A stretch of DNA of 64,000 nucleotides from Ramazzottius varieornatus (lineage: Eukaryota; Tardigrada; Eutardigrada; Parachela; Ramazzottiidae): contig BDGG01000001.1 in the NCBI GenBank assembly GCA_001949185.1, forward strand, positions 8,478,733-8,542,732. Direction: 5' to 3'. A program made the translations under genes and the position numbers. Shown here in pieces: positions 33,283 to 46,005 of this stretch. Each line of letters begins with the position of its first letter. Position 1 is the stretch's first letter. The notes below the pieces were generated by a model. That model ran no database searches. It saw only the letters and a list, made by a program, of their open reading frames with translations, and was not told where the DNA came from.

Positions 33283-34775
33283 AACCATAGACATGTCGAT
33301 TAATGAATACAACTCATCATATCAAGCTACGCTCATAATGCGCACAAAAACAGGCAAGGACCTTAAGGAAGGCCTTGAAATAATCCAAGCCAACAATCCT
33401 TACGAACACCACACATGTAACAGAAACCAGATTCTCACACTGATGAACATCGAGACTTGAGCTGCGATTTTTCTCGACAGATGAAACTCCAAGACTTGTC
33501 AAGACGTCCAGAACCGTCCATGCAGCCGTGCACTCTGAACTGCAAGCCATCTTGACAGCTCCTCAAATTGGGAACGCCAAAAACTTACAAAATAGTAACG
33601 AGGTTGTATAGGATTCACAAAAAACGCTCCCTGCACATGATACTAATAAGACTATTAAGAACTTGCCTCATAGCTAATAGGTCGGCCTGATGATGTTTTC
33701 TTAACACTACCGCATACAAAGCGGTTTTATTTCAAAGCATTCCAACAGACCAGCATCCGTGACAGGAGGTTGCACCAGACAAACATGGCAACGTTGGCGA
33801 TCTTCCTCCAACAGGAAAACACATTTCATCTACGGATAGCAGTTCATGTGTCTTTCCCATTATTAAGACTCCCCATAACGAGTTCTCCGCGAATGGAAAC
33901 GTATGCCGGCCTTCTTAAACTCAACACTTGATACATCAGCGATCACTTCACCCAAACCGATTCTAACAATGGCACAGGCTCTCCGCCAACACAACGAAAC
34001 CGTGCAACACTCAGCACACGAATTCACCCGGGTTGCTTTTCCAAGTAGCGGACGCTCTCCCGAGACAATCTAACCGTGCGCCACTGAAACGTTAACACCT
34101 TACACATCAAGGTAATCGATCTGCCCTCCAAAGTATACAACCTTCTGGAGGTCAGAGGTTTTTGCGTCAACGTTCGACTTAGAGAACAATGACTTTTACC
34201 TAACCTCCAAAGTATACTACCTTAACAAACTCAAAAGAAAACTCCCCGTACACAATACTCGTACAAAAGTACGTATAAGACATAACATATACAAACCAAC
34301 TACGTACAAAATACGTACAAAATTTACCCAGAGTACATACAAGAAGATTAAAATTAACGGCGCATAGACACCACCTTTCTTTCTCCACACAGTGTTGATA
34401 GTGGAACTTCAGCGCGAGCGTCGGCCGAACAAGTTAGCCGAGATCCTACTCATTTACGGCACGTACCATACACGCTGCAAAAGCATGGAAACATGAACAT
34501 TGACCAGTATTTGCTGTGATCATGGTGCCGAGCCCCTGTCGCTCCTGATTTTCCGGTGGCTGGTTGCACCGTCCATGTATACTGTAAGACATGAGCACTC
34601 ATGATGCTCATGATGTTGACATGATGCTTTGGTACTTGACCGACCACCAGCGCCGGCAACTTCGGAAGCTTCGATCGCCTCCGAAAATCAATGTTTGTGT
34701 GCCTGGCCGTCAGTGGCTACCAGTGGCTACCAGTGGCTTCTGCGGCTCCTGTGAGTACCAGTAAGTACCAGGACG
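33283..34775. other. Mostly unassigned; two short repeats
   Basis: A frame at about 33290-33450 (hydrophilic) may extend the preceding pseudogene. The word CCTCCAAAGTATACWACCTT occurs at about 34125 and 34204. At 34707-34740 CAGTGGCTAC is repeated three times, followed by related GTACCAG words. Nothing else is supported. Confidence 0.35.
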
Positions 34776-36703
34776 GTGCAAACCTCGGTGTCAAAGTCTC
34801 TTGACCATGCAGTACGGACAGCTATCGTTGCCGGGACGGTCCCACCGATCTTTAATATTTGCGTGACCAGTTGTGTTTACTCTTCAATCAGCCAACCAGT
34901 AGAACTAATCAAGATGGGTATGCAACATGGACGACAGTATGTACATGGAGTGTTGCACGTGAAGGATAACGTTGAGAGCGTGCGAAAAGTCAGTCAACTG
35001 CTCACATTTGCCCTCTCGCATACTGCAACCCTCACAGTTGGTTGGGAGGGGCTCCACCTCTGCTATGCGATTAGCTTAGGCCAAATAAAACATAGAATTG
35101 TGACGCGAGTCTGCGCCTGTTCACGAAAATTTGACGAACATCTCGAACAACTCTCAGCATCTGGCAATTTTTTCAGATTTCTAAAACAGATTCGTCCGCT
35201 GGTCAAGAGAAAAATATGAAGGTTAGCCGTTTCAAGTTGATAGGTGACGCACTGTATATCATCTTCCTAATTTTATTCAATTTAGAAGACGGTGATTCGT
35301 CCTATGTGACCAAGCCCCCAGGTTCGACCTGTTAAAAAAACGCGGAAGCGACTTTCCCACCTGGTATTCAGAAAACCCGAAGCCGCGTGGTGCTCAAGGT
35401 GTTGGTTGAGCGGAGTGACCAGTTCATGCGAACTCACGACGGGCCAAATGTTCGCTGTGAGTCAATTTCTGAGTTGACTGAGGTGTTCCTTCTCTTCGTG
35501 TGAAATCGATTGTTTACACTTTACCACACCACTGGTTCCGTTTCCACTTCTCATATTTAGTCGCAAAACTTGCGGTCTGAACGGACCATAATATGAAACA
35601 TGCGTAAAGTAAGAATATTCAAGACTGGCGGCCACGCGACTTGGAGCGAAAAACCACCAATGCGCGCGTCATCAGGTCACCATGACTGATTCTAGTGACT
35701 CAATGCGTACACGTGCTACAAATTGGTTACACATATCCTACCGCGTGTAGGACTCCACCTGGTTCCGATGCGGCCACGTTCGATAGGGACTTCGTCCTTG
35801 TGCATCATACCGCTTCCGTAGATAGAAAGAGCACATGGTTTCGGAACCTCAAGCGGCGCTGTAGGTCTAATAGACACTCGGTTTGATTTGGTAGGCCTTT
35901 CTATTATCTCGTTACGCCAAGCATGACGCTGACTAGTACGTGCAGCAGCCGCATGCAAGACACAGCGGGGAGAAAAATACTCGAATTCACCACCTTGAAC
36001 TTCGCCGGCACAGCGTCACCGTTCTTGCGGCGTGTGAGGTACAGCATGCTGAATTTCGCACGACTGAGTAGTATGCGCTGGCTAGAAAGGACGTAGTCCC
36101 AAGTGAGCCTTCAACTCATATCGCCGTTTGCGATAAAATTATCGAGCAACTTGAAAGAACTGATGCTTAACTTGTCAGCAAACGTAAGGGTGGGTACATT
36201 TTTGAGGCTTCCCTCTGATCATGGTGTGAGAGAGTTTTGCAGCCCGTTTTATCCCCTCTAACGCAGACAAAGACCAGTGTCCTGGTCCAGCACATACCAG
36301 GAGCAATCCCAGCACAATTCTTGGTAATCTACTGAGCACCTTCGAAATACAACTGTTGTTTCGGCACTGAAACTACAAAGTTTTCCGCACAGCCTTTATG
36401 AAACTTCTAATAGAGACCGTCAACCAGGCTCAGAAATCGAATTGATTGCGAGAGGCCTGGTATTTTTCTGCCTAACAGAGCGACGCCGGCGATATGGTCG
36501 GGAACGACGAATCAAAGCCTGCGATTTTTCACCAATCGAGTAAGTCAAATGCGGTTCAGATTCAATAGTTGTTAATGAAGATGATTCTGACACTTATGAT
36601 CAAATGAGACTGATAACCGAGAGGGTACAAAGTGCAATTTCGGACGCAGAATAAGTTGCGGAAGTTCTTGCGCCAAAATATTCGGCCAGGAGCACCCCAG
36701 AAC
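34776..36703. other. No recognisable gene; 147-codon open frame without ATG at 34776-35219
   Basis: The plus-strand frame 34776-35219 opens with a GTG, and its first in-frame ATG is about 45 codons in. The product shows no recognised domain. The remainder to 36703 holds only short ORFs. Confidence 0.3.
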
Positions 36704-36765
36704 GCCACTTGCACAGCCATAACAACCGGCAACGAGACGGTTCGATCCCTCTCTTTTCAACGCGA
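36704..36765 (+). repeat. 62-bp dispersed direct repeat, copy 1, with B-box-like core
   Basis: This copy and 37834-37893 share GCCACTTGCACAGCC...TTTTCAACGCGA. They differ only by a two-base CT length change before TTTTC. The segment contains GGTTCGATCCC (36739-36749), which fits the RNA polymerase III B-box consensus, but I cannot find a convincing A-box or fold a full tRNA. Confidence 0.8.
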
Positions 36766-37833
36766 CTCCGATTGGGAAGCAGAAAATGCTGTTAAAAAAT
36801 GATTTTTATATAGACTAAACATTTCTAGCGTCTTCCGCAGTAGTTGACTCGTCGACCCTTCCACTGGCTCCGGTAACAAGAAAGGGCGAGCGAAGCCAGC
36901 TCGGAAAGCAAGAACAACTCCATCAGTACATTCATTCATTGCGACAAGCAAGACACAGAAGATGACAATTTGATTCCTTGTAACAGGTGCAAGAATTCCT
37001 ACCATATAGCTTGTCAGTCCCTCGACCCAAGTGCTTGAAACAGAATCCGCAAACAAAGAAAATCTTTGTGAAACTTAACATGCAATACAGTACACGACTT
37101 CATATGAGCTTTGCTACTGCGCGGAAGAGCTCGTATTTTCGACGAGCTGCACACGTACACGGTAACTTTTAAACACTGCAAAGCTCAACATTCAGTACGA
37201 GTAACACCATATTGAACGGTTTTTCTTTCTATTTTCGCATTTCGGCGTCCAGCACATTAGACGGGACTGCTTTTCCTACTACTATTGCGATGTATAGACA
37301 GTTAAAGGTACAGTGTAGAATAAAATACCTTCCGAAAAATAGCTTGGATGGTACCAAGTGACTTCAAGCAAACAAATTTGGAGATCTGGCAGATAGGAAA
37401 TATAATTGGTTACCTGTATATAAGACTCACCGTCCATTTTCAGAAGTTAATTTCGGCGGAAAATGTACAAGTATGTAAGAACAATGTCCAAAAGCGACAA
37501 TGCAATTAGTACCTGATGTTCTGGCGAAGCTGAGAGAATGACAGGTGGGAGAGGTTCCAAATGGTACAGTCAGACTCGGTAACCACACGGTATTCTTTTG
37601 GGGGAAACTAAGCGCGCGACAGGTGTGGGTTTTGTGGCGCTCCAATCACGGTTGTCGTTGCGAAGGTCTTTGACGGGAGAAGAAGCTAAATTAGCTGAGG
37701 CTCCATGTTTCCAAGTGTTCGGTTTTGTTGATGAAAGCTGTAGGTATGGCGGGAGCAGAAAAAGTTCTGTCTGCATTCGATACTAACAAACAAAGATATA
37801 TAACAAAAATCAATACTAACGATCGATATTAAT
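36766..37833. other. 1.07 kb between two direct repeats, no recognisable gene
   Basis: Minus-strand frames at 36757-37056 (with a hydrophobic Ile-Val-Ile-Phe-Cys-Val-Leu-Leu-Val stretch) and 37570-37776 are open but show no domain. The segment could be an inserted unit bounded by the repeats, or the repeats may be independent insertions. Confidence 0.3.
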
Positions 37834-37893
37834 GCCACTTGCACAGCCATAACAACCGGCAACGAGACGGTTCGATCCCTCTTTTCAACGCGA
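37834..37893 (+). repeat. Dispersed direct repeat, copy 2
   Basis: Partner of 36704-36765, near-identical over 60 bases, including GGTTCGATCCC (37869-37879). Confidence 0.8.
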
Positions 37894-39380
37894 TGTTAAT
37901 GAGATTCGACGATCCCACTTCCTTCCATGATAAACCACTCCGCAAACATGGGTGTCACTTTGAAGTGAGTCGCCCACCCCTTTCGAGTTTATACGCAAAA
38001 TAAGTATTAATGCGATCGATAACGTCATTATACAGCGCTGTTAGGCGCATGCCGATGACGTGTTTAATCCCGTTTCTACTTCGTACGGCTTACAGCGGGA
38101 GGCGCGATAGAGCTCAGGTACACACACATTTTAAAAAATGCTGTATTACGCTGTACGACTTTTCGCGAAAGTTCGAAGATTCTAAACAGTGCTGAAATAA
38201 AAGAACGTGCAAACTGAGACAGCGTTCAACCAGGTTCGGTTGGTCCAGCCGAGCGGGCGAGACGTTTTTAAAGGGAGACTCGGGCAATGTTAAGTTTGAC
38301 CACCCACGCGATGGCACTTTTTGGGGCGGACTCGGAGCCAAACTCGTTGCCATTGGCTGACGCATTTAAGCGCTGTCGTATCCAGTGCACTCATGCCCAG
38401 TGAAGTGCGCGCTCGGCTGTGCAGTGGTGTACCATTTGCTAATTAAAGGAACTCTGGCTGAATTCTTGCCAGGAAACGATGTAATATTTTCAGCACTTTT
38501 GGCGTCCTGTACTCGAGGCCAGCCAACTAGCATGACCGCCTGGCCATGTAGCTCAACAGACCCGTTTGTGCTGTACCAAGACCGACACCTGACTTTTCTA
38601 ACTCGCCAAACTGGCAAATACTTTTCTAGCCGCTAATTTTCTCAGCTACAGGCGGACTTTCGAATATGACACTAACTCACGAGCATCCCTAACACCTTTC
38701 GCTGTTCTAAGCCAGGCAGAAACAGAAAATAGCAGGGAGATCATGTCGGGAGAAATCTCAGAAGTCATTCGAAAATGGAGTCCGATATCAGGGAGCGTAT
38801 TTTCTACAGACGGCAGTGGAAGCGAAGCCAGTAACACCACATATCGGCCAGACCAAGCCAAACTTTCACGGCATTGACGGCCTGCGCCGTTGTGCCGGTA
38901 CAATTTTCACTTTTTCTACTGAAACTCTGAACGACTAAAACTCCGCTAACTACCACGCGAAAAAGCATCGTTTCACAAGAATTACTAGAGTAATCTCTCG
39001 CTGGGAACATTTTCCTTTGCTTTCTGCCCTCTCATCCTGCAAAACCTACTTCGTTCATTTAGCACATGTGTGAGGTGTTCTTGCACAAGGGCAACGAGCT
39101 CTGTAGCTTTCCGAGGTTGCTGCAAATTTGATGTCCAGTGGCAGACTGCGTCACACGGTGTCCCACCCATGATAATTATGCTCAGTTAAACCCTTTAATT
39201 CCCTTAATTCAAGTCCTTCCATCTGGACTGTCGAATTCCCGTTTGGGTGGCCCCAGAGTATCCAGATAGATTGATTGGGGGTAAAAGCCATCTATTTCTG
39301 AGGATCTATCTGGTGTGACAAACTCCGGTAGGCTATCGGGCTAGCCAGAGCTGCACAATCTCGTAAGTGGCTCCAATCAA
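37894..39380. other. No recognisable gene
   Basis: Short ORFs on both strands without domain or splice support. The last 200 bases may be the 5' untranslated region of the following LINE. Confidence 0.35.
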
Positions 39381-39389
39381 CCGGACCAC

Positions 39390-41935
39390 CTGTTGATTTG
39401 TGGTGTTGTATGCCTGTGGCTACCTGTGTTGTCTTTGCTTACAGAAATTTCCAGCGTCCAAGGAAACACCAACGGGGAACTGGGGAAACAGCTGATCTTT
39501 CGTTACGCAAACCTAAACGGGATCAAGTCGAAGTCGGAAGGGCTGAAAGCGTGGACGGGAAGGGGAAAGGTGGACATCGGCGCCTTCGTCTAAACATGGG
39601 CTGATGACAGTGTTACGGATACGTTGACTGCTGATCTGAAAAAGTACAACGTCCACAGGAAAGACCGAACTGGCTGTCGAAAGGAGAGTGGTGGTGGCGT
39701 AGCTATCATTGTAAAGAAGGATCTGCACACGCTGAGAGCTACTGAATATGAAGTGGAAGGACTAGAGCTCATGTGGGCGAAGGTTGTGGGGATGAAGATG
39801 GTCGCGCTGGTCGGTGTCCTGTATGCTCCATGATACAATATTGAAGTCTTCGCAAAGCTCCGCTGTTCCCTTGAGAATATTCCACCTTATCTTCGAAGAA
39901 ACATGGTCATGATAGTTGATTTTAACTGTCCTGATATCGACTGGGACGACATGTCAGCAAAGAAACCTCGGACAAGGGAGCTGCTTTCCGTCATCGAAGA
40001 GTTTGCACTCTTCCAAAGAGTGCGCGGGTTGACCAGGGAACAGAACGGATCATCGTCGTGGCTGGACCTCCTCTTCGTTACCCAGCTGAGCCTTGTCCGT
40101 CAAGTCAACATCCTCCCCAAGCTGACATTTTCGAACGACCACTGTGGACTCCAGTGCCTTATAAAGCTGTGGAAAGTCAACTTTCCAGCTCCACCAAAAC
40201 CAGTCTGGATATCTGAGACCGGAAGTCAGCACGAATTTCGTAAAGAGGTTGCCAGCGTTAACTGGACATCGTTATTTGACGCTCATTGTGACTCAGATGT
40301 GGCGACTGTTACCTTTGAAGCTAAATTGGTGTAGATTGCGCAGAAACATTTCAGGTTGAAGAAGGTTGGATCGAGATGTCTTAACCGACCATCACTCTCC
40401 CAGCGGACTATTGACAGTCTTGAGAGACGTGACGCAGCATTCCGGAAATGGACCAAGACTAAAGATCCAAGGGACTACAGCCTGTGGGTGGATCGTGCAA
40501 GGGACTCGAAGAGGCTTCTGAAGGCCAGTAGAACGAGGCAATTCCGGAACATCGCCACTCTGTCGAGAAGATGTCCAGACGCGCTATGGAAGGACGGCAA
40601 GCGGTCTTCCAAGTCTAAGAGTCTTCCTCCCATTCCTGTACCTGGCGCCGAGAGAAGTGACTGGTTCATCCCAAAGACAAAGCAGAACACATATCCAGCA
40701 TTTTCCTCAAGGATTATGGCTCGTGTGGAGTACACTGTCAACCACTCAACAATCAAGCCCCATCCACCGTTACAAGATGTGAAGACTGGCTGTCAAATTT
40801 GAATGTAACGGACCGGAAGTGGATCGGAAGTGTGGGAAGTACTTCGGAAACTCCCTGGTAAGAAAGCCGCAGGTTCGTCTCTGCTGACAAACGCTCTCAT
40901 CAGCTGGCTCAGCTCTCGTCTATCCACTCACTCGTCTCTTCGACCTTGTCTTGCGCATCAAGCAGTATCCCACCTCCTGGAAGCGAGCAGATGTTCTGCC
41001 AGTCCCAAAGAAGGATGGCGCCATCTGGAGGCCGATCTTGCTTTTATCCCCTTTGTCTAAAATCTTTGAGAAAGTTTTAGCTATTCGAATTTCAAGCTTT
41101 TCAGAGGAAAACCGTCTGTTGACTACGAGACAGTTTGGTTTCAGGTCGAAGAGAGGCGCAGCTACTTCGCATGGTCCATCGGTGGACGCAAGGCCTGTCG
41201 GACAAGAAAGGAAGTGGAAGCAGTGTTCCAAGACTGCACCAAGGCGTTCGATAGAGTCCCCCATGAAGTGCTGGTAAAGAGCCTGCAAGACCACGGTATC
41301 AACGGCGACCTGGTAGCCCCTCAAGTGATCAGCCAGCCTAAAGACTGCCGAGCCTTTCGAGAAAGCCTGGATCAGTTGGGTGAGAACTGCGCAGAAGCCG
41401 GGCTGAGCCTGAACCCAAGCAAATCGCAGCATCCTCGCACCTCCTTCAAAAGATCCGGAAGTGTCCCTTTCCCTCATGGTAACTACTCCATCAGCGGTCA
41501 GAGGATTGCGACGGAGAGCCGAACCACGTGCTTGAGAGTCGTAATCGACCGGAAGCTGAACTGGACTGCACAGGTCGACGCAGTGATCGCGAAGTGCCGG
41601 AAGCGGCTTCACGCCATTCGCTCGCACTTTCCCTTGCAGCTTGGCGCGGCGAGGCAGCTGCTGTGCAAGAGTCTAATTCGTCCCGTTGCTGAATACACTG
41701 CTCAGTCTGGAACCCCACGAACCACAAGCACCAAAGACAGTTGGAGCAAGTCAAAAAAGATTTCCTCAAGAGCATCCGGCTGAGCAGGATACTCAAAGGA
41801 CAGCACGATGGAGACTTCAGCTAATACAAACGTACATAACTTCTGCCTTGATCACGAACGAATTTCCGCCCATCTTCGGCAAACTGTCAAAGTCTTCGTG
41901 CCTTTGAGTCCTATCTCGATCGATTAGACTTCCGG
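39390..41935 (+). pseudogene. LINE retrotransposon with APE endonuclease and reverse transcriptase, internally deleted
   Basis: Frames at 39480-39600 and 39624-39833 (Asn-Leu-Asn-Gly-Ile, then Gly-Gly-Gly-Val-Ala-Ile) and at 39903-40320 (Val-Asp-Phe-Asn-Cys-Pro-Asp-Ile-Asp-Trp, then Ser-Asn-Asp-His) form an apurinic-type endonuclease. The connector follows at 40356-40800. The RT starts near 40830 (Leu-Pro-Gly-Lys-Lys-Ala-Ala-Gly), with Trp-Lys-Arg-Ala-Asp-Val-Leu-Pro-Val-Pro-Lys-Lys, Gln-Phe-Gly-Phe-Arg, and at 41214 Asp-Cys-Thr-Lys-Ala-Phe-Asp-Arg-Val-Pro-His (catalytic motif A). About 20 codons later it jumps to Ala-Gly-Leu-Ser-Leu-Asn-Pro-Ser-Lys-Ser, which normally lies after the (F/Y)ADD motif, so the GVPQGS-FADD segment is deleted. 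The tail reads Leu-Asn-Trp-Thr-Ala-Gln. Many frameshifts. The layout fits jockey/CR1-like LINEs, which reverse-transcribe at a nicked target. Confidence 0.8.
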
Positions 41936-42914
41936 AGATTCTCTTGGTGTATTCAAAACGTAGATAATTGTTTGTTTTGATTGGTTTTGTATTCTTTCGA
42001 ATACTTCTATTATGGCTCTCTTGCCAAATCTTTTAACTTTTGTCAAGGCTTAGCATTTGCTGGCGATCCAAACACGGGTGAAGCGATTATTGAATTTATT
42101 CCTTTTAACTCGGTTCGTAACGGTGAAATTGAACCTGTCGACTTATCAAACTGTAACCCGAAGATACACTGGCTACCGCGGATGACCGACCCCTTCCCCC
42201 TACCCTTCTATTCGAAAAAATATAGCTTACGTTCCAGCACTCCGCTTCTGAAAGTGCGACGTGTGTCTTGATGAAAAAGGTCGTTCTAGCTGGTCAGATG
42301 AATTTTTACGAAATCGATCAACAAATCAACTAGCGAAGTAAACTTCGCTGGCGTCAAAAAGTTGCCCGTTTTTGGAACACCGTACCGCAGCTCATCCTCC
42401 ACGAAACACACGGTTTTTGCTCTCTATAGATGAAACAAACATCGATCTATTACGCAGAAGGAAAAGTGAGTCTGTCGCGGAGCTGCGTGCAGCGACCTAG
42501 AGTCTATGACTTTTGGTGCGTCGACAATTCAACCGATTGTCCATAGTCTGCTAATTGACTTCGTGCGCCCCCTCAGTTTTTCAATTTTTTCTCCGCATAA
42601 ACCGCTGCTTTCATCGTTAGCTGGGCATGAACCTCCAGTGCAGTCTTCAACTCAAAAGACGCCATGATTCGGCAGAGCTAAGAACGAAACTGCTGTGCGA
42701 GATTTAGCCTCCAGGTGAAAAAAATTTTTATTGTCGCTGGAAACCGCGTCGCCAGCTCTTTCACTGGCCTTACTTTCATTTCTGTTCTAGGCTCGTTAAC
42801 ATGGGATCTGACAGCTGACTGAATCGTAGAATCTCTGGATGCTTCAGGACTCTTTGCTCATCGCAAGGAGTACCATGCGACACCCGTTGTTTTCTCTATC
42901 GGATCATCTAGATA
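41936..42914. other. No recognisable gene
   Basis: Includes a plus-strand frame 41981-42271 without a recognised domain. No LINE poly-A tail or microsatellite end is obvious. Confidence 0.3.
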
Positions 42915-45299
42915 TGTCTGACAAGGGATTAACGCCAATCGGTTCCCTCTGAGGAGATTCAGGATGCGCAGTCTGATAGAGGACAGTTTCCTTCAGAGAT
43001 TGAGCTAAACAAAAGGTCCGAAAAGAAATCCTGAAATTAATTATGGGAAGAGGAAGTTAAGTACAAGTTTGCCGCTGGTGACGTAAACGGCAATCTTGCT
43101 TTTTGATCTATAGTCCACACTGTATGAAAAACTCTGCCAAGTGTCAATACAAATCAAGGAATATATAGCTCACAGGGGTGGTAGACATCGTAGAAATGGG
43201 AGAAGCAAAGAGGACCCTTGCACCAACCACAAATCAACATGACAGTGTTTTTACAGTGTTTTTACAGTGACTAGTCAACTTATCGAAGCAAAACTCGGCA
43301 GGGTTGACGTTTCTAATCCATTCACCTGTGTATCCGGATTCGTACCAAGCTGCGGGAACAAGATTCTCAAATCTAGGAGACTGGAACTGCTGATAGATTA
43401 ACGAATGTAATTTGAGTATTACATCCCTGTGATGCATTTGGATAGGTAGGTTGTGCAGAATCACGAAGTTAGAAATCTTTTTGAAGAATCCTTTGTACAT
43501 TCTGAAAAACAGAACATCGAGAGGCTGAATATCTCCGGTCACTTTCGATGGGATTCGAAGCACTTCGTATTCCAAGTTCTCAGGTTTGAGTTCCATCACA
43601 GAGTCTTGATCGTTGAAAGTCGTCCAGGAATCAGCCAGCAGAACGCACCGGTCCACCATATGAGGAAAAAAGACCTCAGCGCACCATTCCAAGTAGAGCT
43701 TCTTAGTCATCTTTCCTGATGTTGAAGCCCTCACGTACAAATTTTCAGCTTTGAACATCGCGCGAGTCACAATTGGCCCAAATACTCCCTTTCGTTCCTG
43801 CAAAGTCAGAAAAGGCTTTGGAAGAAACTTGCGAGTTCCAGGAGAAACAGTCATCATTACGGTGTAACTATGAGTCATGGAGTTTTCGGACTGGGTTATA
43901 GCTTCCACTTGTTTGACACCACAAATATCCAACGTACGACCAGGTCTCATCTCATATTCAAAACCTGACTGATCCGCATTCCACAGACAGTCCAGTCCGT
44001 AATCTGCGATCCTTGATCGGACGAGAGCTACACAGTCGGCGGCGCTCTGTTTCACCTTTGGAAGTTCCTTGAAGGACTTTTCAGTCACAAACTTCGTGAT
44101 CTTTCGATCGCAAATACTATGATATCTGAAATAATTAATTAACTGATTGATTTTAATGATAGATAACAAATCTATCGCTGCAAACTGATATGAAAATATA
44201 CCGTTTTAGTTTTCCAATCCAGTCAGGAGACGCTTCGAACCCTCCAAACCCACGGCCTGATTTGCTGTAAGTGCCCATCGACGAAGATTCAGATCCTTGA
44301 CCACATGCTTCTTCTTCGCCAAAAAGAACTGTATCCCAGTTTCCAGTCTAAGCGCTTTCAGCTTGTCCATACGTGAACCACCCGCTTCCACATGCTTCTC
44401 CCAATCTTGACGGACACTGGTTACTCTTGTAAATCGATTTTGGACTGCTGTAAGACTGCGTCGTTTTTTCGAAGTCGCGTTTCTCCAAAACGCAACCGAA
44501 CGTTTCTTATAGTCCAAGTCAACCATCTGACTGGGTTCGGCTCTTGGATCTGGAATCTTTGGAACGAACATTCCATGTGAAGAAGGTTCAGTGCCGCTGG
44601 AAGGAGGCTTGGTCGTCACGTTGTCATCCAACTCCGCTTCGTCAGGAGCGGTCAACAAGTTGAAGCTAATGATAGACTTCTCAGAATCCTCGAACGTTGC
44701 ATGATCAATTTGCAGATCACACTGGAGATCTTCTTCGGTTGCTCGTAAAGGTGTGCCAGTTCCTGCAACCTTCTCGTCAATTAAACCTAGACAGTGACAG
44801 GTTAGTAGCAACTTCCGACATGGTTTTTAGCAATGATTTCGATTTGAGTTACATAATCAGCCTTACCCTTGAGAACTTTCTTCAACAGCTTATCAGCTTC
44901 ACTTGGGGCATCGTCAAGCTGGAAAGTCTGTCTATAATCCACTTCGAGAAGCTTGAGAACATTCATGGGGTTGACGGCGTCCATGTTTTACGGAAGACTC
45001 TTGCAAAAAGTGAATGAGTTTTCAAAAGAGATGCCACTTAAAGGCTGAAAAAGATCAGTACAGAGCATCACTCAATCAAAGGCAAATCAACTACTGAACA
45101 ATCAAACGTTTTGATTTGGCCATGCCGTTTATGTCACCAGCGGCAAACTTGTACTTAACTTCCTCTTCCCATAATTAATTTCAAGATTTCTTTTCGGACC
45201 TTTTGTTTAGCTCAATCTCTGAAGGAAACTGTCCTCTATCAGACTGCGCATCCTGAATCTCCTCAGTGGGAACCGATTGGCGTTAATCCCTTGTGAGAA
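42915..45299 (-). mobile_element. pogo-family DNA transposon 1, 2.4 kb, long TIRs
   Basis: Terminal inverted repeats of about 178 bases (42915-43092 and 45123-45299) match with about four substitutions and a small end indel. Each end abuts a TA (42913-42914 and 45300-45301), the target duplication typical of Tc1/mariner-pogo elements. The single transposase gene inside runs on the minus strand. The ends and the internal gene fit one complete insertion. Confidence 0.85.
43234..44984 (-). pseudogene. pogo/Tigger-like transposase (DDE_1), one frameshift
   Basis: Three exons on the minus strand: 44984-44867, 44786-44202 and 44125-43234. Introns of 80 bases (GTAAGG...TCTAG) and 76 bases (GTATAT...TTTCAG) join cleanly. 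Exon 2 ends with the helix-turn-helix wing Trp-Ile-Gly-Lys-Leu-Lys, joined to Tyr-His-Ser-Ile-Cys-Asp-Arg-Lys-Ile-Thr-Lys-Phe-Val-Thr, as in CENP-B/pogo proteins. Exon 3 carries the catalytic acids: Trp-Asn-Ala-Asp-Gln-Ser-Gly (first D), Leu-Leu-Ala-Asp-Ser-Trp (second D) and Asp-Ile-Gln-Pro-Leu-Asp-Val (third D). The frame of exon 2 must shift by one base near 44236-44252 (Ala-Val-Gly before, Phe-Glu-Ala-Ser after), so a single base is missing there. Otherwise the gene is intact. The protein cuts and pastes the element at TA targets. Confidence 0.8.
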
Positions 45300-45516
45300 T
45301 AAGTGAGATAGAACGGGCGAAAACATGTGACTAGCTGAACAACCGGAATGCAGGGCGGCTAACTCAACAACCGCCCCTCGCAGTCATGGTTCGGCTAGAA
45401 CATCGAAACTGAATAATGGAGTCTAAGACTACTCTTGGTAGGCTTAGGGGATTTCTGGACCAGTAATGTCGTGTGTGCGGCATGTGGGCCGCAACTTTGA
45501 TCCAGCCAGATTGCAA

Positions 45517-45787
45517 TCAACCCACCGTATCAGCTTTCCAATAAATTGTATTACACTTTGGTCGATTAACCACAATATCAACTGACCGCTTCGACGTATT
45601 ATTGATCCGCAAACGGATTCCGTGCGAGCTGTCGGTTTCTAACTGGGTCGTTACGCAATCAACGAGCACCGAGTTCGTAGGCTCATGTCCAAGCCTACAG
45701 TCACTGTCACGGGTCATCGCCACCACCTGGTCCTCGTTTATAATTCCATACCTTCTGAACCCTTCGTCCGATTCCAGAAACTTAAAC
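45517..45787 (-). CDS. Hypothetical exon, unassigned
   Basis: A minus-strand open frame of about 90 codons without an ATG start, preceded by a good acceptor (CATCACAG). It reads like a hydrophilic folded protein (Asp-Glu-Gly-Phe-Arg-Arg-Tyr-Gly, later Val-Asp-Ile-Val-Val-Asn-Arg) and ends at TGA. It lies in the gap between the pogo element and the DIRS element. No family recognised; it may be a remnant host exon. Confidence 0.28.
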
Positions 45788-46005
45788 ACTGTGATGTAGA
45801 AGAGACTTTTGGCTTATCGATCACTTGACAGACATGTTCCTACTTCAACCGATCAACCGGTGAGCATCGAACGTCTCTCTTCGTGAAGTCGAAATTTGGT
45901 TCAGTCAACGTCATCTGTTACCCACAGCTGCCAAAGACTGCCAAACTATCATCATCGTATCCGACGTCAAGTCGTCTAGTGACTGGCGGCACCAGGTGTG
46001 ATCCC

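Noticed and set aside
36739-36749. Complete tRNA gene at the B-box of the 62-bp repeat
   Set aside because: The T-stem does not pair well and no A-box or acceptor stem is found; kept only as a repeat with a B-box-like core.
40920-41627. 235-codon minus-strand open frame
   Set aside because: It is the antisense shadow of the LINE reverse transcriptase, whose motifs read on the plus strand.
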